Part shown: in pieces, positions 37,480 to 46,586 of the stretch
How the letters are laid out: each line of letters starts with the position of its first letter
Position numbering within the stretch: position 1 is the first letter of the stretch
Assembly: GCF_015476655.1 (NCBI RefSeq)
Contig: NZ_JABFHF010000006.1
Span: 124,001-188,000 of the forward strand
From: Aquiflexum lacus
Lineage (GTDB): Bacteria; Bacteroidota; Bacteroidia; Cytophagales; Cyclobacteriaceae
DNA length: 64,000 bases
Direction of reading: 5' to 3'
Notes under the pieces: model-generated
What the model was told of the DNA's origin: nothing
Seen by the model: only the letters and a program-made list of their open reading frames with translations
Databases searched by the model: none
Translations under genes and position numbers: made by a program

Positions 37480-37986
37480 ATGTTAGATTACTTAATCACA
37501 TCAAAAACCAGATTAAAATTATTGATCAAGTTTTTCAGTAATTCCAAAAATCAAGGACACTTGAGGGGATTGGCTGAGGAATTTGGTGAATCAACAAATG
37601 CCATCAGAAAGGAATTGAATAACCTAACTGAGGCAGGGTTTTTGTTAAAAGTGGCAGAAAAAAACAGGATTGAATATCAGGCTAACCCAAAACATCCCCT
37701 TTTTTCAAATTTGCAGGACCTTATCCGAAAATACCTGGGCTTTGACAGGCTATTGGAAACGGTGCTTGAAAGGATGGGAGATGTAAATGAGGTGGTGTTG
37801 ACAGGAGACTATGCCCAAGGCATTGACTCGGGGACCATTGAGGTGCTGATCAAAGGAGAGGAACTCAATGGTGATTACCTCGACCATTTGGGAATAAGGA
37901 TTGAGCAACTGATAGATAGAAAAGTCATATTCAACATCAACGGCAAGTCCAACGCCGATGAAGAGCTGGTTCTTTTTAAGAAGTAG
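37480..37986 (+). CDS. Winged-helix regulator with a degenerate nucleotidyltransferase-like C-terminus
   Basis: Protein of 168 residues from the ATG at 37480 (a GTG at 37465 is in frame but too close to the predicted transcription start). The N-terminal winged helix includes LRGLAEEFGESTNAIRKELN and TEAGFLLKV. The C-terminal half has LTGDYAQGIDSGTIEVLI (107-124), aligning with the GSxARG...SDxDLLV motif of minimal nucleotidyltransferases. The catalytic Ser is D110 here and the first Asp is T119, so catalysis is unlikely. It lies just upstream of the SLBB/Wzz genes and probably regulates the capsule locus; this is inference from position. Confidence 0.8.
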   Translation: MLDYLITSKTRLKLLIKFFSNSKNQGHLRGLAEEFGESTNAIRKELNNLTEAGFLLKVAEKNRIEYQANPKHPLFSNLQDLIRKYLGFDRLLETVLERMGDVNEVVLTGDYAQGIDSGTIEVLIKGEELNGDYLDHLGIRIEQLIDRKVIFNINGKSNADEELVLFKK

Positions 37987-38089
37987 CTTTAATTTTTTTT
38001 GGTCTTTACCGCTAAGTCATTTATCAAAAATGTGACTGAAAGGGCGAAGCTGTAAACGTCAATTTATGCTAAAATTTTATTCCAATAGC

Positions 38090-38097
38090 TAAATTTG
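38090..38097 (+). promoter_or_regulatory. Candidate -7 box (TAAATTTG) before the capsule export genes
   Basis: TAAATTTG fits TAnnTTTG. About 20 bases upstream there is only TTTA, so the -33 element is weak. It would give a leader of roughly 110 bases before the SLBB gene, which lies 197-230 bases after the regulator gene. Confidence 0.4.
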
Positions 38098-38216
38098 CTC
38101 AAATAAGCCTAATTTGCTGGCTTGCATTATTAAACACAATTCATTGACTCCAATTTTAAGATAAGACTGTACTTACATCGTTCATGTATCTTGCTATCCA
38201 AACAAAAAACTCAACC

Positions 38217-40832
38217 ATGACCTCTAGTATCAGAGAATCATCAAACCCTATCAAACTATTTTTAGCACTGTTTATACTGCTAATTACGGTTTCTTTAGTC
38301 CAAGGCCAATCCCTATCTGATATCCAAAATGTAAAAGTTGACAATCTTACTGATGCTCAGATTGAGCAATTGATCAAGAGGGCCGAGTCATCGGGTATGT
38401 CCGAACAGCAACTTGAAGCCATGGCGAGAGAAAGAGGCATGCCGGCAACTGAAGTAGCAAAATTGCGGATTAGGATTAATCAAATCAGAAACAAAGGTGG
38501 CATACAATCTGAATCCACTAGTCCCCAAACATCTCAAAGCAGACAGTGGATTCAGGAAGGTGATTTTAGTGATGATATTATCGAAGAAGAGAAACCTTTG
38601 ACAGAAGAGGAAGAAAAGATATTTGGCTATCAATTGTTCAGAAATTCTAAATTGACTTTTTCACCCAACATGAATATCCCAACCCCAAAGAATTATATCT
38701 TGGGATCAGGGGATCAGTTGTTGGTAGATATTTATGGTGCTTCCCAATTTACTTATGATTTAAATATCAATAGTGAAGGAATGGTTTTCATTCCAAATGT
38801 AGGACCTATTAATCTTTCAGGCTTAAGTGTGGAGGCTGCGACAAGCAGGTTAACAAATGCATTGGGGAATATTTATTCAGGCTTAAGAGGCTCATCCCCC
38901 AACACCTTTATGCAATTACGGGTAGGCAATATCCGGTCGATTCAGATTTCAATGGTAGGAGAGGTTTTTGCACCCGGAAATTATACCCTTTCATCATTTG
39001 CGAGTGTTTTCAATGCACTTTATGCAGCAGGAGGCATCAAGCAAAACGGTTCATTTAGAAATATAAGGGTCTACAGAAACAGCAAAATGGTTGCTGAGAT
39101 GGATATTTATGATTTCTTGGTCAATGGTAACCAATCCGCCAACATCAGGTTGGAAGACAGTGATGTGGTATTGATACCTCCGGTAGAGAAAAGGGTAGAG
39201 ATTTCAGGTCCTGTCAGAAGACCCGGATTGTTTGAAATGAAAAGTGACGAAAATCTCGAGGACCTCATTCGATTTGCAGGGGGATTTGCCAGTTCAGCAT
39301 ATCCTGGAGTGGCTACTGTTTATAGGACAACCGATCAGGAGTTTAAAGTAGAGAATATAGACAGACAGAATTTTGGTTCTTTTGAGCCGAAGGAAGGTGA
39401 CAAGTTTATTTTTGGAGAATTATTGGACAGGTATGAAAACAGGGTTCAGATTTCAGGAGCATTGATGCGTCCGGGAACTTTTGCCTTGGAACCGGGAATG
39501 GGAGTAAAAGATTTGGTGAATAGGGCGGAGGGTATAAGAGACGACGCATTTATGAATCGAGCTGCACTATATAGAACAAGACCGGACTTTTCACTGGAAA
39601 TTGTATCTGTAAATATTGGCGCCATTTTGAATGGTGAGGAAGAAGACATTGTGCTCCAAAGAGAAGATGTATTGAACATTCCGAGCATTTATGACTTGAG
39701 GGAGGAATTCTATGTGATTATCAGTGGAGAGGTAAATAAACCCGGTGCATTTGCATTTGGTGAAAACATGAAGGTGGCTGATTTGGTATTGAGAGCAGGC
39801 GGTTTTAAAGAATCAGCTACCTCAGCGCAGATTGAAATTGCCAGAAGGGTCAAGGATGATGTTTCGGGAAAGTTGGCTGAAATTTTCCACATAGATATTG
39901 ATAGGAATCTTAAAATTACAGGTGACAATGCAGATATGGTCTTGACCCCATTTGACCATGTCATTGTGCGGAGAAGTCCGGGTTTTCAAAGGGAAAGATT
40001 GGTAAGGGTGGAAGGAGAGGTGTTCTTTCCCGGTGAATATACCATAGCCCATGCCAATGAAAGAATCTCAGATTTACTGAAAAGGTCAGGGGGCTTAAAT
40101 CAGTTTGCATATCCAAAAGGTGCCACTTTGATCAGAAGAAATGAGTTTTATTCCAGCCCAAGTGAAAATCAGATAAAATCAACAAATTTGACAGAAGTCA
40201 AACAAAATTTACAAAGGATACAAAGAGATACGACTGAAGCTGAAAAAATCTTACTTTCCAGAATTGATCAAAAAATCACCCAAAAGGGAGGAGATTTGTC
40301 CAATAAACAAGGAGGCTTGCTAATTGACGATTTTAGAAGAGAGACCATAGAAAGTTTAATTGTTGAGGATAGTGTAGATGGTAAACCTGTTTCCATTAAA
40401 ACACAAGAAATGATAGGAATTGATTTGAATGCCATTCTTTCTAATCCTGGGGGAAATAACGATTTGATTATTCAGGAAGGAGATGTACTGAGTATTCCCA
40501 AACAATTGCAAACAGTCAGGATGAGGGGAGAAGTATTGTTTCCGACCACATCCAGGTACCGGGAAAATGCCGGATTCAAGAGTTATATTTCCAGGGCAGG
40601 TGGATTTACCGATCGATCAAGGAAAAAGCGCTCGTACGTAGTATATGCCAATGGGGATGTCAGGAGGACAAAAAATTTCGTGTTTTTTAAAATTTATCCG
40701 ACTATTGAACAGGGTTCAGAGATCATTGTACCGGCAAAGCCTGATAGAGAACCTATGCCACTTCAAGGTTGGTTAGCCATAGCTACTAGTTTGGCAACAC
40801 TGGGTTTATTGGTGAATAATATTATTCAATAA
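38217..40832 (+). CDS. SLBB-domain polysaccharide export protein (Wza-like)
   Basis: Capsule/EPS export protein of about 871 residues. I use the ATG at 38217, followed by the signal peptide core LFLALFILLITVSLVQGQ; an in-frame ATG at 38184 exists. A polysaccharide export (PES) domain has NYILGSGDQLLVDIYGASQ, followed by a series of about six SLBB repeats recognisable by V.I.G.V..PG.Y patterns (VGEVFAPGNYTL, ISGPVRRPGLFE, VEGEVFFPGEYTI). It ends with a hydrophobic helix, WLAIATSLATLGLLV. It is much longer than enterobacterial Wza (about 380 residues), as is usual in Bacteroidota, and likely forms the periplasmic/outer-membrane conduit. Confidence 0.92.
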   Translation: MTSSIRESSNPIKLFLALFILLITVSLVQGQSLSDIQNVKVDNLTDAQIEQLIKRAESSGMSEQQLEAMARERGMPATEVAKLRIRINQIRNKGGIQSESTSPQTSQSRQWIQEGDFSDDIIEEEKPLTEEEEKIFGYQLFRNSKLTFSPNMNIPTPKNYILGSGDQLLVDIYGASQFTYDLNINSEGMVFIPNVGPINLSGLSVEAATSRLTNALGNIYSGLRGSSPNTFMQLRVGNIRSIQISMVGEVFAPGNYTLSSFASVFNALYAAGGIKQNGSFRNIRVYRNSKMVAEMDIYDFLVNGNQSANIRLEDSDVVLIPPVEKRVEISGPVRRPGLFEMKSDENLEDLIRFAGGFASSAYPGVATVYRTTDQEFKVENIDRQNFGSFEPKEGDKFIFGELLDRYENRVQISGALMRPGTFALEPGMGVKDLVNRAEGIRDDAFMNRAALYRTRPDFSLEIVSVNIGAILNGEEEDIVLQREDVLNIPSIYDLREEFYVIISGEVNKPGAFAFGENMKVADLVLRAGGFKESATSAQIEIARRVKDDVSGKLAEIFHIDIDRNLKITGDNADMVLTPFDHVIVRRSPGFQRERLVRVEGEVFFPGEYTIAHANERISDLLKRSGGLNQFAYPKGATLIRRNEFYSSPSENQIKSTNLTEVKQNLQRIQRDTTEAEKILLSRIDQKITQKGGDLSNKQGGLLIDDFRRETIESLIVEDSVDGKPVSIKTQEMIGIDLNAILSNPGGNNDLIIQEGDVLSIPKQLQTVRMRGEVLFPTTSRYRENAGFKSYISRAGGFTDRSRKKRSYVVYANGDVRRTKNFVFFKIYPTIEQGSEIIVPAKPDREPMPLQGWLAIATSLATLGLLVNNIIQ

Positions 40833-40863
40833 TATTTAAATTAATTTTATTTAAAGAGGTTTT

Positions 40864-41973
40864 ATGGAATCAATCAATAAGCAGACAACCCATGACAACG
40901 ATGAAATAGATTTGTTGGAATTGGCAAAAACTGTTTGGGATAAAAAAAGGCTCTTAGTTTCAATTGTTGCTGTATCTGCTATCCTCGGTATTTTTGTTGC
41001 ATTAGTCATGCAAAATGAATATACCGCTGGATCTACTTTTGTTCCCCAGACGTCAGAACAAGGAAAGGTTGGCGGGAATTTGGGGGGGCTTGCTTCATTG
41101 GCAGGGATTAATTTGGGTGGATTGGCAGGTGGAAGTGAAATTCCTCCAAGTTTATACCCTAAAATAGTTTCTTCTGTAAGCTTTAGGAAAGACTTATTGA
41201 ATGCGACATTTAATATCCAAGGCAATAGCCAACCAATAACCTATCAATATTATTATGATAGCATTTATCGTCCGGGATTGATACCCTCAATTTCAAAATA
41301 CACAGTTGGATTACCTGGATTATTGATAAAAGCTATCAAAGGGAATAAAGAAAATAGTACTTCTTCAAATGATTTTGGTTTGATCAATGTTTCAGAAACT
41401 GAATTTGAACATTTTAAAAGATTGGACAAACAGGTTTCCATTCAATTCAATGAAAAAGAAGGATTTGTTTCACTGTCTTTTTCCATGCCGGAACGCTTGA
41501 TGTCGGCACAAATGGCTAAATTTGCAGAGGAACTGCTTCAAAAAGAAGTCATTGAATTCAAAATACAAAATGCAAGAGAGCAGTTGAAATTTACGGAAGA
41601 AAGGTTTGAAGAGAAAAAAGTCGAATTTGAAGAAATTCAAAAAAAATTAGCCAGCTTTAGGGATAGAAATCAGAATCTTTCTTCTGCCCTGGTTTTAAAT
41701 CAGTTAGAAAAATTAGAGGCCGAGTATAATTTTGCTTTTAATATTTATACCGAATTGGCAAAGCAACTGGAACAGGCCAAACTTCAAGTCAGTAAAGACA
41801 CTCCTATTTTTTCCATTATCCAGCCTGTAACCATTCCTATTGAAAAATCAGCACCAAAAAGACCACTTATAGTGATTGTCTTTGTGTTTTTGGGCTTGAT
41901 ATTGGCCTTAGGCTATATTTTTGGGAGAGAGTTCTTGATAGGGGTTAAGGAGCAGTGGGATACGAAAGGATAA
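40864..41973 (+). CDS. Wzz-domain chain-length/co-polymerase protein
   Basis: Polysaccharide co-polymerase of 369 residues. Helix one is LVSIVAVSAILGIFVALVM (about residues 35-53) and helix two LIVIVFVFLGLILALGYIF near the C-terminus, with a periplasmic coiled-coil between them (EERFEEKKVEFEEIQKKL). The Gly-rich LGGLASLAGINLGGLAGG stretch after the first beta strand is common in Bacteroidota members. No Walker motifs or tyrosine tail follow the second helix, so this is a kinase-less Wzz rather than a Wzc. It lies 31 bases after the SLBB gene, probably one operon. Confidence 0.92.
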   Translation: MESINKQTTHDNDEIDLLELAKTVWDKKRLLVSIVAVSAILGIFVALVMQNEYTAGSTFVPQTSEQGKVGGNLGGLASLAGINLGGLAGGSEIPPSLYPKIVSSVSFRKDLLNATFNIQGNSQPITYQYYYDSIYRPGLIPSISKYTVGLPGLLIKAIKGNKENSTSSNDFGLINVSETEFEHFKRLDKQVSIQFNEKEGFVSLSFSMPERLMSAQMAKFAEELLQKEVIEFKIQNAREQLKFTEERFEEKKVEFEEIQKKLASFRDRNQNLSSALVLNQLEKLEAEYNFAFNIYTELAKQLEQAKLQVSKDTPIFSIIQPVTIPIEKSAPKRPLIVIVFVFLGLILALGYIFGREFLIGVKEQWDTKG

Positions 41974-42132
41974 GAAAGATTATTTAACCAAAAAGATTAA
42001 CTTAAAATATTTTTTTATGAAATACAAAAAATAATATTCAAATTTCTTTTTTATGTATTTATAAATTATTTTATTTGCGATATCATTAATAGTTCATCCA
42101 TTTAAATTTACCCAAAATAAATAATTCTATCT

Positions 42133-42150
42133 CAATAGATGTTTCTATTG
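42133..42150 (+). promoter_or_regulatory. Small hairpin in the leader before ugd
   Basis: CAATAGA and TCTATTG pair perfectly around TGTT. It lies in the 234-base AT-rich gap between wzz and ugd. No T run follows, so it is not a standard terminator; an RNA leader structure or simple chance are both possible. Confidence 0.3.
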
Positions 42151-42207
42151 GGTCCCGATCATTAGAAAAATCAAAATTTAATTTATTAATCATTAAACTT
42201 TTATAAA

Positions 42208-43524
42208 ATGAAAATTACAGTAGTAGGTACAGGATACGTTGGTTTGGTATCAGGCGCATGTTTTTCTGAAGTTGGTATTGAAGTGGTGTGTGTTGACATC
42301 GATCAGAAGAAAATTGACAACCTCAAAAATGGCATTATGCCTATTTATGAGCCGGGCTTAGAAGAAATCGTCAAAAGAAATTTCGCAAGTGGCAGGCTTC
42401 AGTTTTCCACTAACTTGGGCGAAGCTATCCAAGGCTCCCAAGTAGCATTTATCGCAGTAGGCACACCTCCCGGAGAGGATGGTTCTGCGGATTTGAAATA
42501 TGTTTTGGCCGTTGCAGATGAAATCGGTAGAACGATGACAGATTATATTGTAGTGGCTACCAAAAGTACTGTGCCGGTTACCACGGGTGAGAAAGTAAAA
42601 GCTGCGATCCAATCAGCCTTGGATGAAAGGGCTTCTGATTTACCATTCGCAGTTGCTTCCAATCCTGAATTTTTGAAGGAAGGCGCAGCAGTGGAGGATT
42701 TTATGAAACCTGATCGAATAGTCATCGGAATTGATGATGAGAGGGCTGAAGAAATCATGAAGCGTTTATATAAACCATTTCAATTGAATGGGGATAGAAT
42801 CATCTATATGGACATCCCATCAGCTGAGATGACAAAATATACAGCCAATGCCATGTTGGCCACCAAAATTTCATTTATGAATGATATCGCCAATCTATGT
42901 GAATTGGTAGGTGCTGATGCCAATATGGTAAGAAAGGGTATTGGTGCTGATCCTAGAATTGGCAACAAGTTTATTTATCCCGGAGTCGGTTATGGAGGAT
43001 CATGTTTTCCAAAAGATGTCAAGGCTATTATCAAGACCGGTAAAAAATATGGCTATGACCTGAGGGTATTACAGGCTGTAGAAGATGTCAATGATGATCA
43101 GAAACATGTTCTTGTACAGAAAATCAAAAAACATTTTGGAGATGATTTAAGTGGTAAAACTTTTGCCATGTGGGGATTGAGTTTTAAACCCAATACGGAT
43201 GATATGCGAGAGTCACCGGCTATTGTCATTATCGATGAATTGATAGAGGCGGGCGCTAAAGTAAAAGCCTATGATCCCATTGCGATGAAAGAAGCGCAAC
43301 ACATATATGTAGGCGATAAAATTACTTATGCTAAGGATGCTTATGATGCCTGTGTAGATACTGATGCCTTATTGCTAGTGACTGAATGGTCAGAATTCAG
43401 AATTCCAAGTTGGTCAGCTATAGGTAAATTATTGCATGATAAAGTGGTTTTTGATGGTAGAAATATTTATGACAAAAAGTATCTTTCCGAAATGGGATTC
43501 ACACATTATGGAATAGGTGTATAA
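42208..43524 (+). CDS. ugd: UDP-glucose 6-dehydrogenase
   Basis: NAD-dependent enzyme (438 residues) that oxidises UDP-glucose to UDP-glucuronate. The Rossmann start is ITVVGTGYVGLVSGACFSE, and VGTPPGEDGSADLKYV and VVATKSTVPVTTG are conserved. The catalytic Cys lies in GVGYGGSCFPKDVKA. WGLSFKPNTDDMRESP marks the C-terminal domain. It supplies glucuronic acid or derived sugars for the capsule. A nucleotide-sugar dehydrogenase of a different subgroup follows 173 bases later. Confidence 0.94.
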   Translation: MKITVVGTGYVGLVSGACFSEVGIEVVCVDIDQKKIDNLKNGIMPIYEPGLEEIVKRNFASGRLQFSTNLGEAIQGSQVAFIAVGTPPGEDGSADLKYVLAVADEIGRTMTDYIVVATKSTVPVTTGEKVKAAIQSALDERASDLPFAVASNPEFLKEGAAVEDFMKPDRIVIGIDDERAEEIMKRLYKPFQLNGDRIIYMDIPSAEMTKYTANAMLATKISFMNDIANLCELVGADANMVRKGIGADPRIGNKFIYPGVGYGGSCFPKDVKAIIKTGKKYGYDLRVLQAVEDVNDDQKHVLVQKIKKHFGDDLSGKTFAMWGLSFKPNTDDMRESPAIVIIDELIEAGAKVKAYDPIAMKEAQHIYVGDKITYAKDAYDACVDTDALLLVTEWSEFRIPSWSAIGKLLHDKVVFDGRNIYDKKYLSEMGFTHYGIGV

Positions 43525-43697
43525 GAGGTTAGGTGTCTATAGTTTTCAAATTAGGTTAATTTCTAAAAACATTCAAAAAAATGCTTGAATGTAAAAGAGA
43601 TGGCAACATCGGACTTCGGACATCCGAATTCCTACAGTTTATCTAATAAAACTTCCATCCTGCAGAAAAGCGTATAACCAAATTAAATATTTTTAAA

Positions 43698-45008
43698 ATG
43701 TTGAAATCATTATCAGAATCAAAAATAGCTATAGTTGGCCTAGGATATGTGGGACTTCCTTTGGCAGTAGCCTTTGGGGAAAAATTTGCCACGGTAGGTT
43801 ATGACATTGACCCCAAGAGAGTCGACCAACTTCAAAAAGGACACGATAGAACACTAGAAGTTGAAGATGAAGACCTTAAAAAAGTATTGGTGAATACAGT
43901 CATTGAACTGGAAGAAAAGAAAAAGGGACTTTTAGTATCCGATGCGATCATACCAATTTCATCCTGTAATATTTACATCGTTACGGTGCCAACACCAACT
44001 GATAAACACAACAAACCAGTTTTGACCCCCATGTTGAGGGCCTCCGAAATGATCGGAAGAATCCTTACAAAGGGTGATGTGGTCATTTATGAATCCACCG
44101 TGTACCCAGGGGTTACCGAAGAGGAATGTGTGCCGGTTTTGGAAAAAGTATCAGGTTTAAAATTCAATGAGGATTTCTATGTGGGATATTCACCTGAGCG
44201 GATCAATCCGGGAGATAAAGAACATACAGTTACCAAAATCCTAAAAGTTACTTCAGGAAGTACCCCTGAAGTGGCGGAATATGTTGATCAGTTGTATAAA
44301 TCTGTCATCACAGCCGGAACCCACAAAGCTTCTTCCATCAAAGTAGCCGAAGCTGCAAAAGTGATAGAAAACTCCCAAAGAGATATCAATATCGCTTTTG
44401 TGAATGAATTGTCAAAGATATTCAATCTCTTGGGTATAGATACCCAAGAGGTCTTGGAAGCGGCTGGAACTAAATGGAATTTTCTTTCATTCAAGCCCGG
44501 ATTAGTTGGAGGCCATTGTATTGGTGTAGATCCATTTTATCTTGCCCAAAAAGCCCAAGAAGTTGGGTATCATCCGGAAATCATTTTGGCAGGTAGAAGG
44601 TTAAATGATTCCATGGGCAAGCATGTCGCCACTGAGGTAATCAAACATATGATGCGTAAGGATTTGAAGGTAATTGATTCCAAGGTATTGATTTTGGGTT
44701 TTACCTTTAAAGAAGATTGCCCTGATGTAAGAAATACCCGAGTTATAGATATTTACAAAGAGTTGAAATCTTTTGATATAGAGGTAGATGTCTATGACCA
44801 TTGGGCAGACCCTGCTGAGGTGATGCATGAGTATGGAATCGAAATTATCAATGGAAAAACCAAAGAAAATTTAGACCAATATTCTGCGATTATTTTGGCA
44901 GTTGCGCATAAGGAGTTTAGAGATTGGAATATAAGAAAATCAGAAAGCCAAGTTGTTTTTGATGTCAAAGGTTTAATAGACAAATCACTTGTAGATTCAA
45001 GGTTATAA
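43698..45008 (+). CDS. Nucleotide-sugar dehydrogenase, TviB/WbpO-like (UDP-HexNAc 6-dehydrogenase)
   Basis: Enzyme of 436 residues oxidising C6 of a UDP-N-acetylhexosamine to the uronic acid. The Rossmann motif is [38 protein letters not shown] and the Cys-containing [20 protein letters not shown] are characteristic of the TviB/WbpO branch rather than the WecC branch, though close relatives blur this. With the WecB epimerase at 60202 it might instead contribute to ManNAcA-type sugars. A short hairpin (ACATTCAA/TTGAATGT, 43569-43592) and a TTCGGA/TCCGAA palindrome (43615-43628) lie in the spacer before it. Confidence 0.9.
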   Translation: MLKSLSESKIAIVGLGYVGLPLAVAFGEKFATVGYDIDPKRVDQLQKGHDRTLEVEDEDLKKVLVNTVIELEEKKKGLLVSDAIIPISSCNIYIVTVPTPTDKHNKPVLTPMLRASEMIGRILTKGDVVIYESTVYPGVTEEECVPVLEKVSGLKFNEDFYVGYSPERINPGDKEHTVTKILKVTSGSTPEVAEYVDQLYKSVITAGTHKASSIKVAEAAKVIENSQRDINIAFVNELSKIFNLLGIDTQEVLEAAGTKWNFLSFKPGLVGGHCIGVDPFYLAQKAQEVGYHPEIILAGRRLNDSMGKHVATEVIKHMMRKDLKVIDSKVLILGFTFKEDCPDVRNTRVIDIYKELKSFDIEVDVYDHWADPAEVMHEYGIEIINGKTKENLDQYSAIILAVAHKEFRDWNIRKSESQVVFDVKGLIDKSLVDSRL

Positions 45009-45053
45009 TAATTTTTAAAAAAACCATTTAATTGAAGAAATGATTGTTGAATC

Positions 45054-45092
45054 ATATGGGACCAAAAGGCTTTGGGTCCCATATTTTTTTAG
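45054..45092 (+). terminator. Rho-independent terminator
   Basis: ATATGGGACC and GGTCCCATAT pair perfectly, with a T run after the right arm. It lies 45 bases after the dehydrogenase gene and divides the capsule locus before the flippase/polymerase part. Confidence 0.85.
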
Positions 45093-45239
45093 TACATTTT
45101 CTTAAATGTACCTTTTAAATTCCCACTTTATAATTTTATAGAGAAATTATCAAAAAAAATTATCTAAAAATTTATTTTATTTAACGATAAATAGAAAATT
45201 TAAATTTTTTTTTGATTATATCTTACCTATCTGAATTTA

Positions 45240-46580
45240 ATGAACATTCCGTTTTTAAAAAATGCAAGTGTTAGAACTGAGAAGTTCATTAAAAATTCAT
45301 TTTTGATACTATTGTTTCAGGGATTTAATATAATCTCGAATTTTTTATTAGTATCAATTACCTTAGACTTTTTAGGAGTTGAAGAATATGGAGTTTGGAT
45401 TACATTGACTTCATTCGTTACATGGTTCAGCTTTTTGGATATAGGATTAGCTCATGGTTTAAGGAATAAGTACGCCGAAGCAAAAACAGAAAATGATTTT
45501 CTTAAAATAAAAAGTCTAGTTAGTACTGCTTTTTTTTCTCTTTTGTTAATTAGTACTATAGGGTTTTCAATAGTTTTCTTGATTGGGTATAACCTTAATT
45601 GGGCAATTTTATTAAACGGACCTGAACATCTCAAAGATGAGCTAAAAAATGTAGGTCTATTTATGGTCTTTACTTTTTTTTTAAGACTGGTTTTAAATAT
45701 TGTTGCTGTTTTAAAGACGGCTGAGCAACAGCCTTCGGTAGCTACTTTTTTAACCACAAGTGGTAATTTACTATCTCTATTAGGTATTTTTTTAATAATT
45801 GAATTTTACAACCCGTCTTTTTTGCAACTAGGTGTCGTACTTTCAATTTCCCAAGTTTTACCAATTTTTTTAGCGTTTATATTTTATTTTTCTAGTTCCT
45901 ATAAAATCATCTTTCCCAGAGTAGAATATTTCTCTAAATCTAATCTTAATTCAATTTTTTCAATTGGGTTTAAATTTTTTGTTATCCAACTGTTAAATCT
46001 GGTAATTCTTCAGTCAAATATTTTAATTATTGCACATGTATGTGGACCGGAATCAGTTGCCGATTATAGTATTGCATTCAAATATTTATGGTTATTGATG
46101 ATTTTACACGGTGCAGTTATTACGCCTCTTTGGTCTGCATCTACAGAAGCTTATGCTAAAAAAGATAAGGTATGGTTAAAAAATATAATGTCAAGATTGA
46201 ATACCGTTTTTTTAGGGTTAGTTTTAATTGGAATTTTATTGATTTTTGGATCTTCATTTTTTTACAAACTATGGTTGAAGGGAAATGTGGAAGTCGATTA
46301 TTTATTGCTTTTTTTGATATTTCTGAATTTTACTTTTACAATGAGGTATTCTACATTTAGAATGTTTATGAATGGTGTTGGGAAAATTAGACTCCAACTT
46401 TTTGTGACAACCATTCAGGCTGTTTTACACATTCCATTAGCTATTGTAGCAGCAAATTATTTTGATGTGTATGGAGTAATTATAGTCTCAATAACTTGGA
46501 CATTCCTTAATTCCATATGGGAACCTATACAATTTAAAAAGATAATCTCTGAAAGCGCAGAAGGTATTTGGTCGCTATAG
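45240..46580 (+). CDS. Wzx-type polysaccharide flippase (MOP superfamily)
   Basis: Integral membrane protein of 446 residues with about 12 to 14 helices. It is likely to flip the lipid-linked repeat unit across the inner membrane. The N-terminal FLILLFQGFNIISNFLLVSITLDF region and the following LGVEEYGVWITLTSF are typical of polysaccharide-synthesis MOP proteins. Codon use is strongly AT-rich, unlike ugd, as is often seen in flippase/polymerase genes acquired by transfer. The polymerase gene starts six bases after its stop. Confidence 0.88.
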   Translation: MNIPFLKNASVRTEKFIKNSFLILLFQGFNIISNFLLVSITLDFLGVEEYGVWITLTSFVTWFSFLDIGLAHGLRNKYAEAKTENDFLKIKSLVSTAFFSLLLISTIGFSIVFLIGYNLNWAILLNGPEHLKDELKNVGLFMVFTFFLRLVLNIVAVLKTAEQQPSVATFLTTSGNLLSLLGIFLIIEFYNPSFLQLGVVLSISQVLPIFLAFIFYFSSSYKIIFPRVEYFSKSNLNSIFSIGFKFFVIQLLNLVILQSNILIIAHVCGPESVADYSIAFKYLWLLMILHGAVITPLWSASTEAYAKKDKVWLKNIMSRLNTVFLGLVLIGILLIFGSSFFYKLWLKGNVEVDYLLLFLIFLNFTFTMRYSTFRMFMNGVGKIRLQLFVTTIQAVLHIPLAIVAANYFDVYGVIIVSITWTFLNSIWEPIQFKKIISESAEGIWSL

Positions 46581-46586
46581 GTTGTT

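Noticed and set aside
42133-42150. Terminator after wzz
   Set aside because: The seven-base stem is not followed by a T run; listed only as a possible leader structure.
43615-43628. TTCGGA/TCCGAA palindrome as a second REP family, perhaps related to CCGAAGT words near 62410
   Set aside because: The similarity is only seven bases and there is no larger shared structure within the window.
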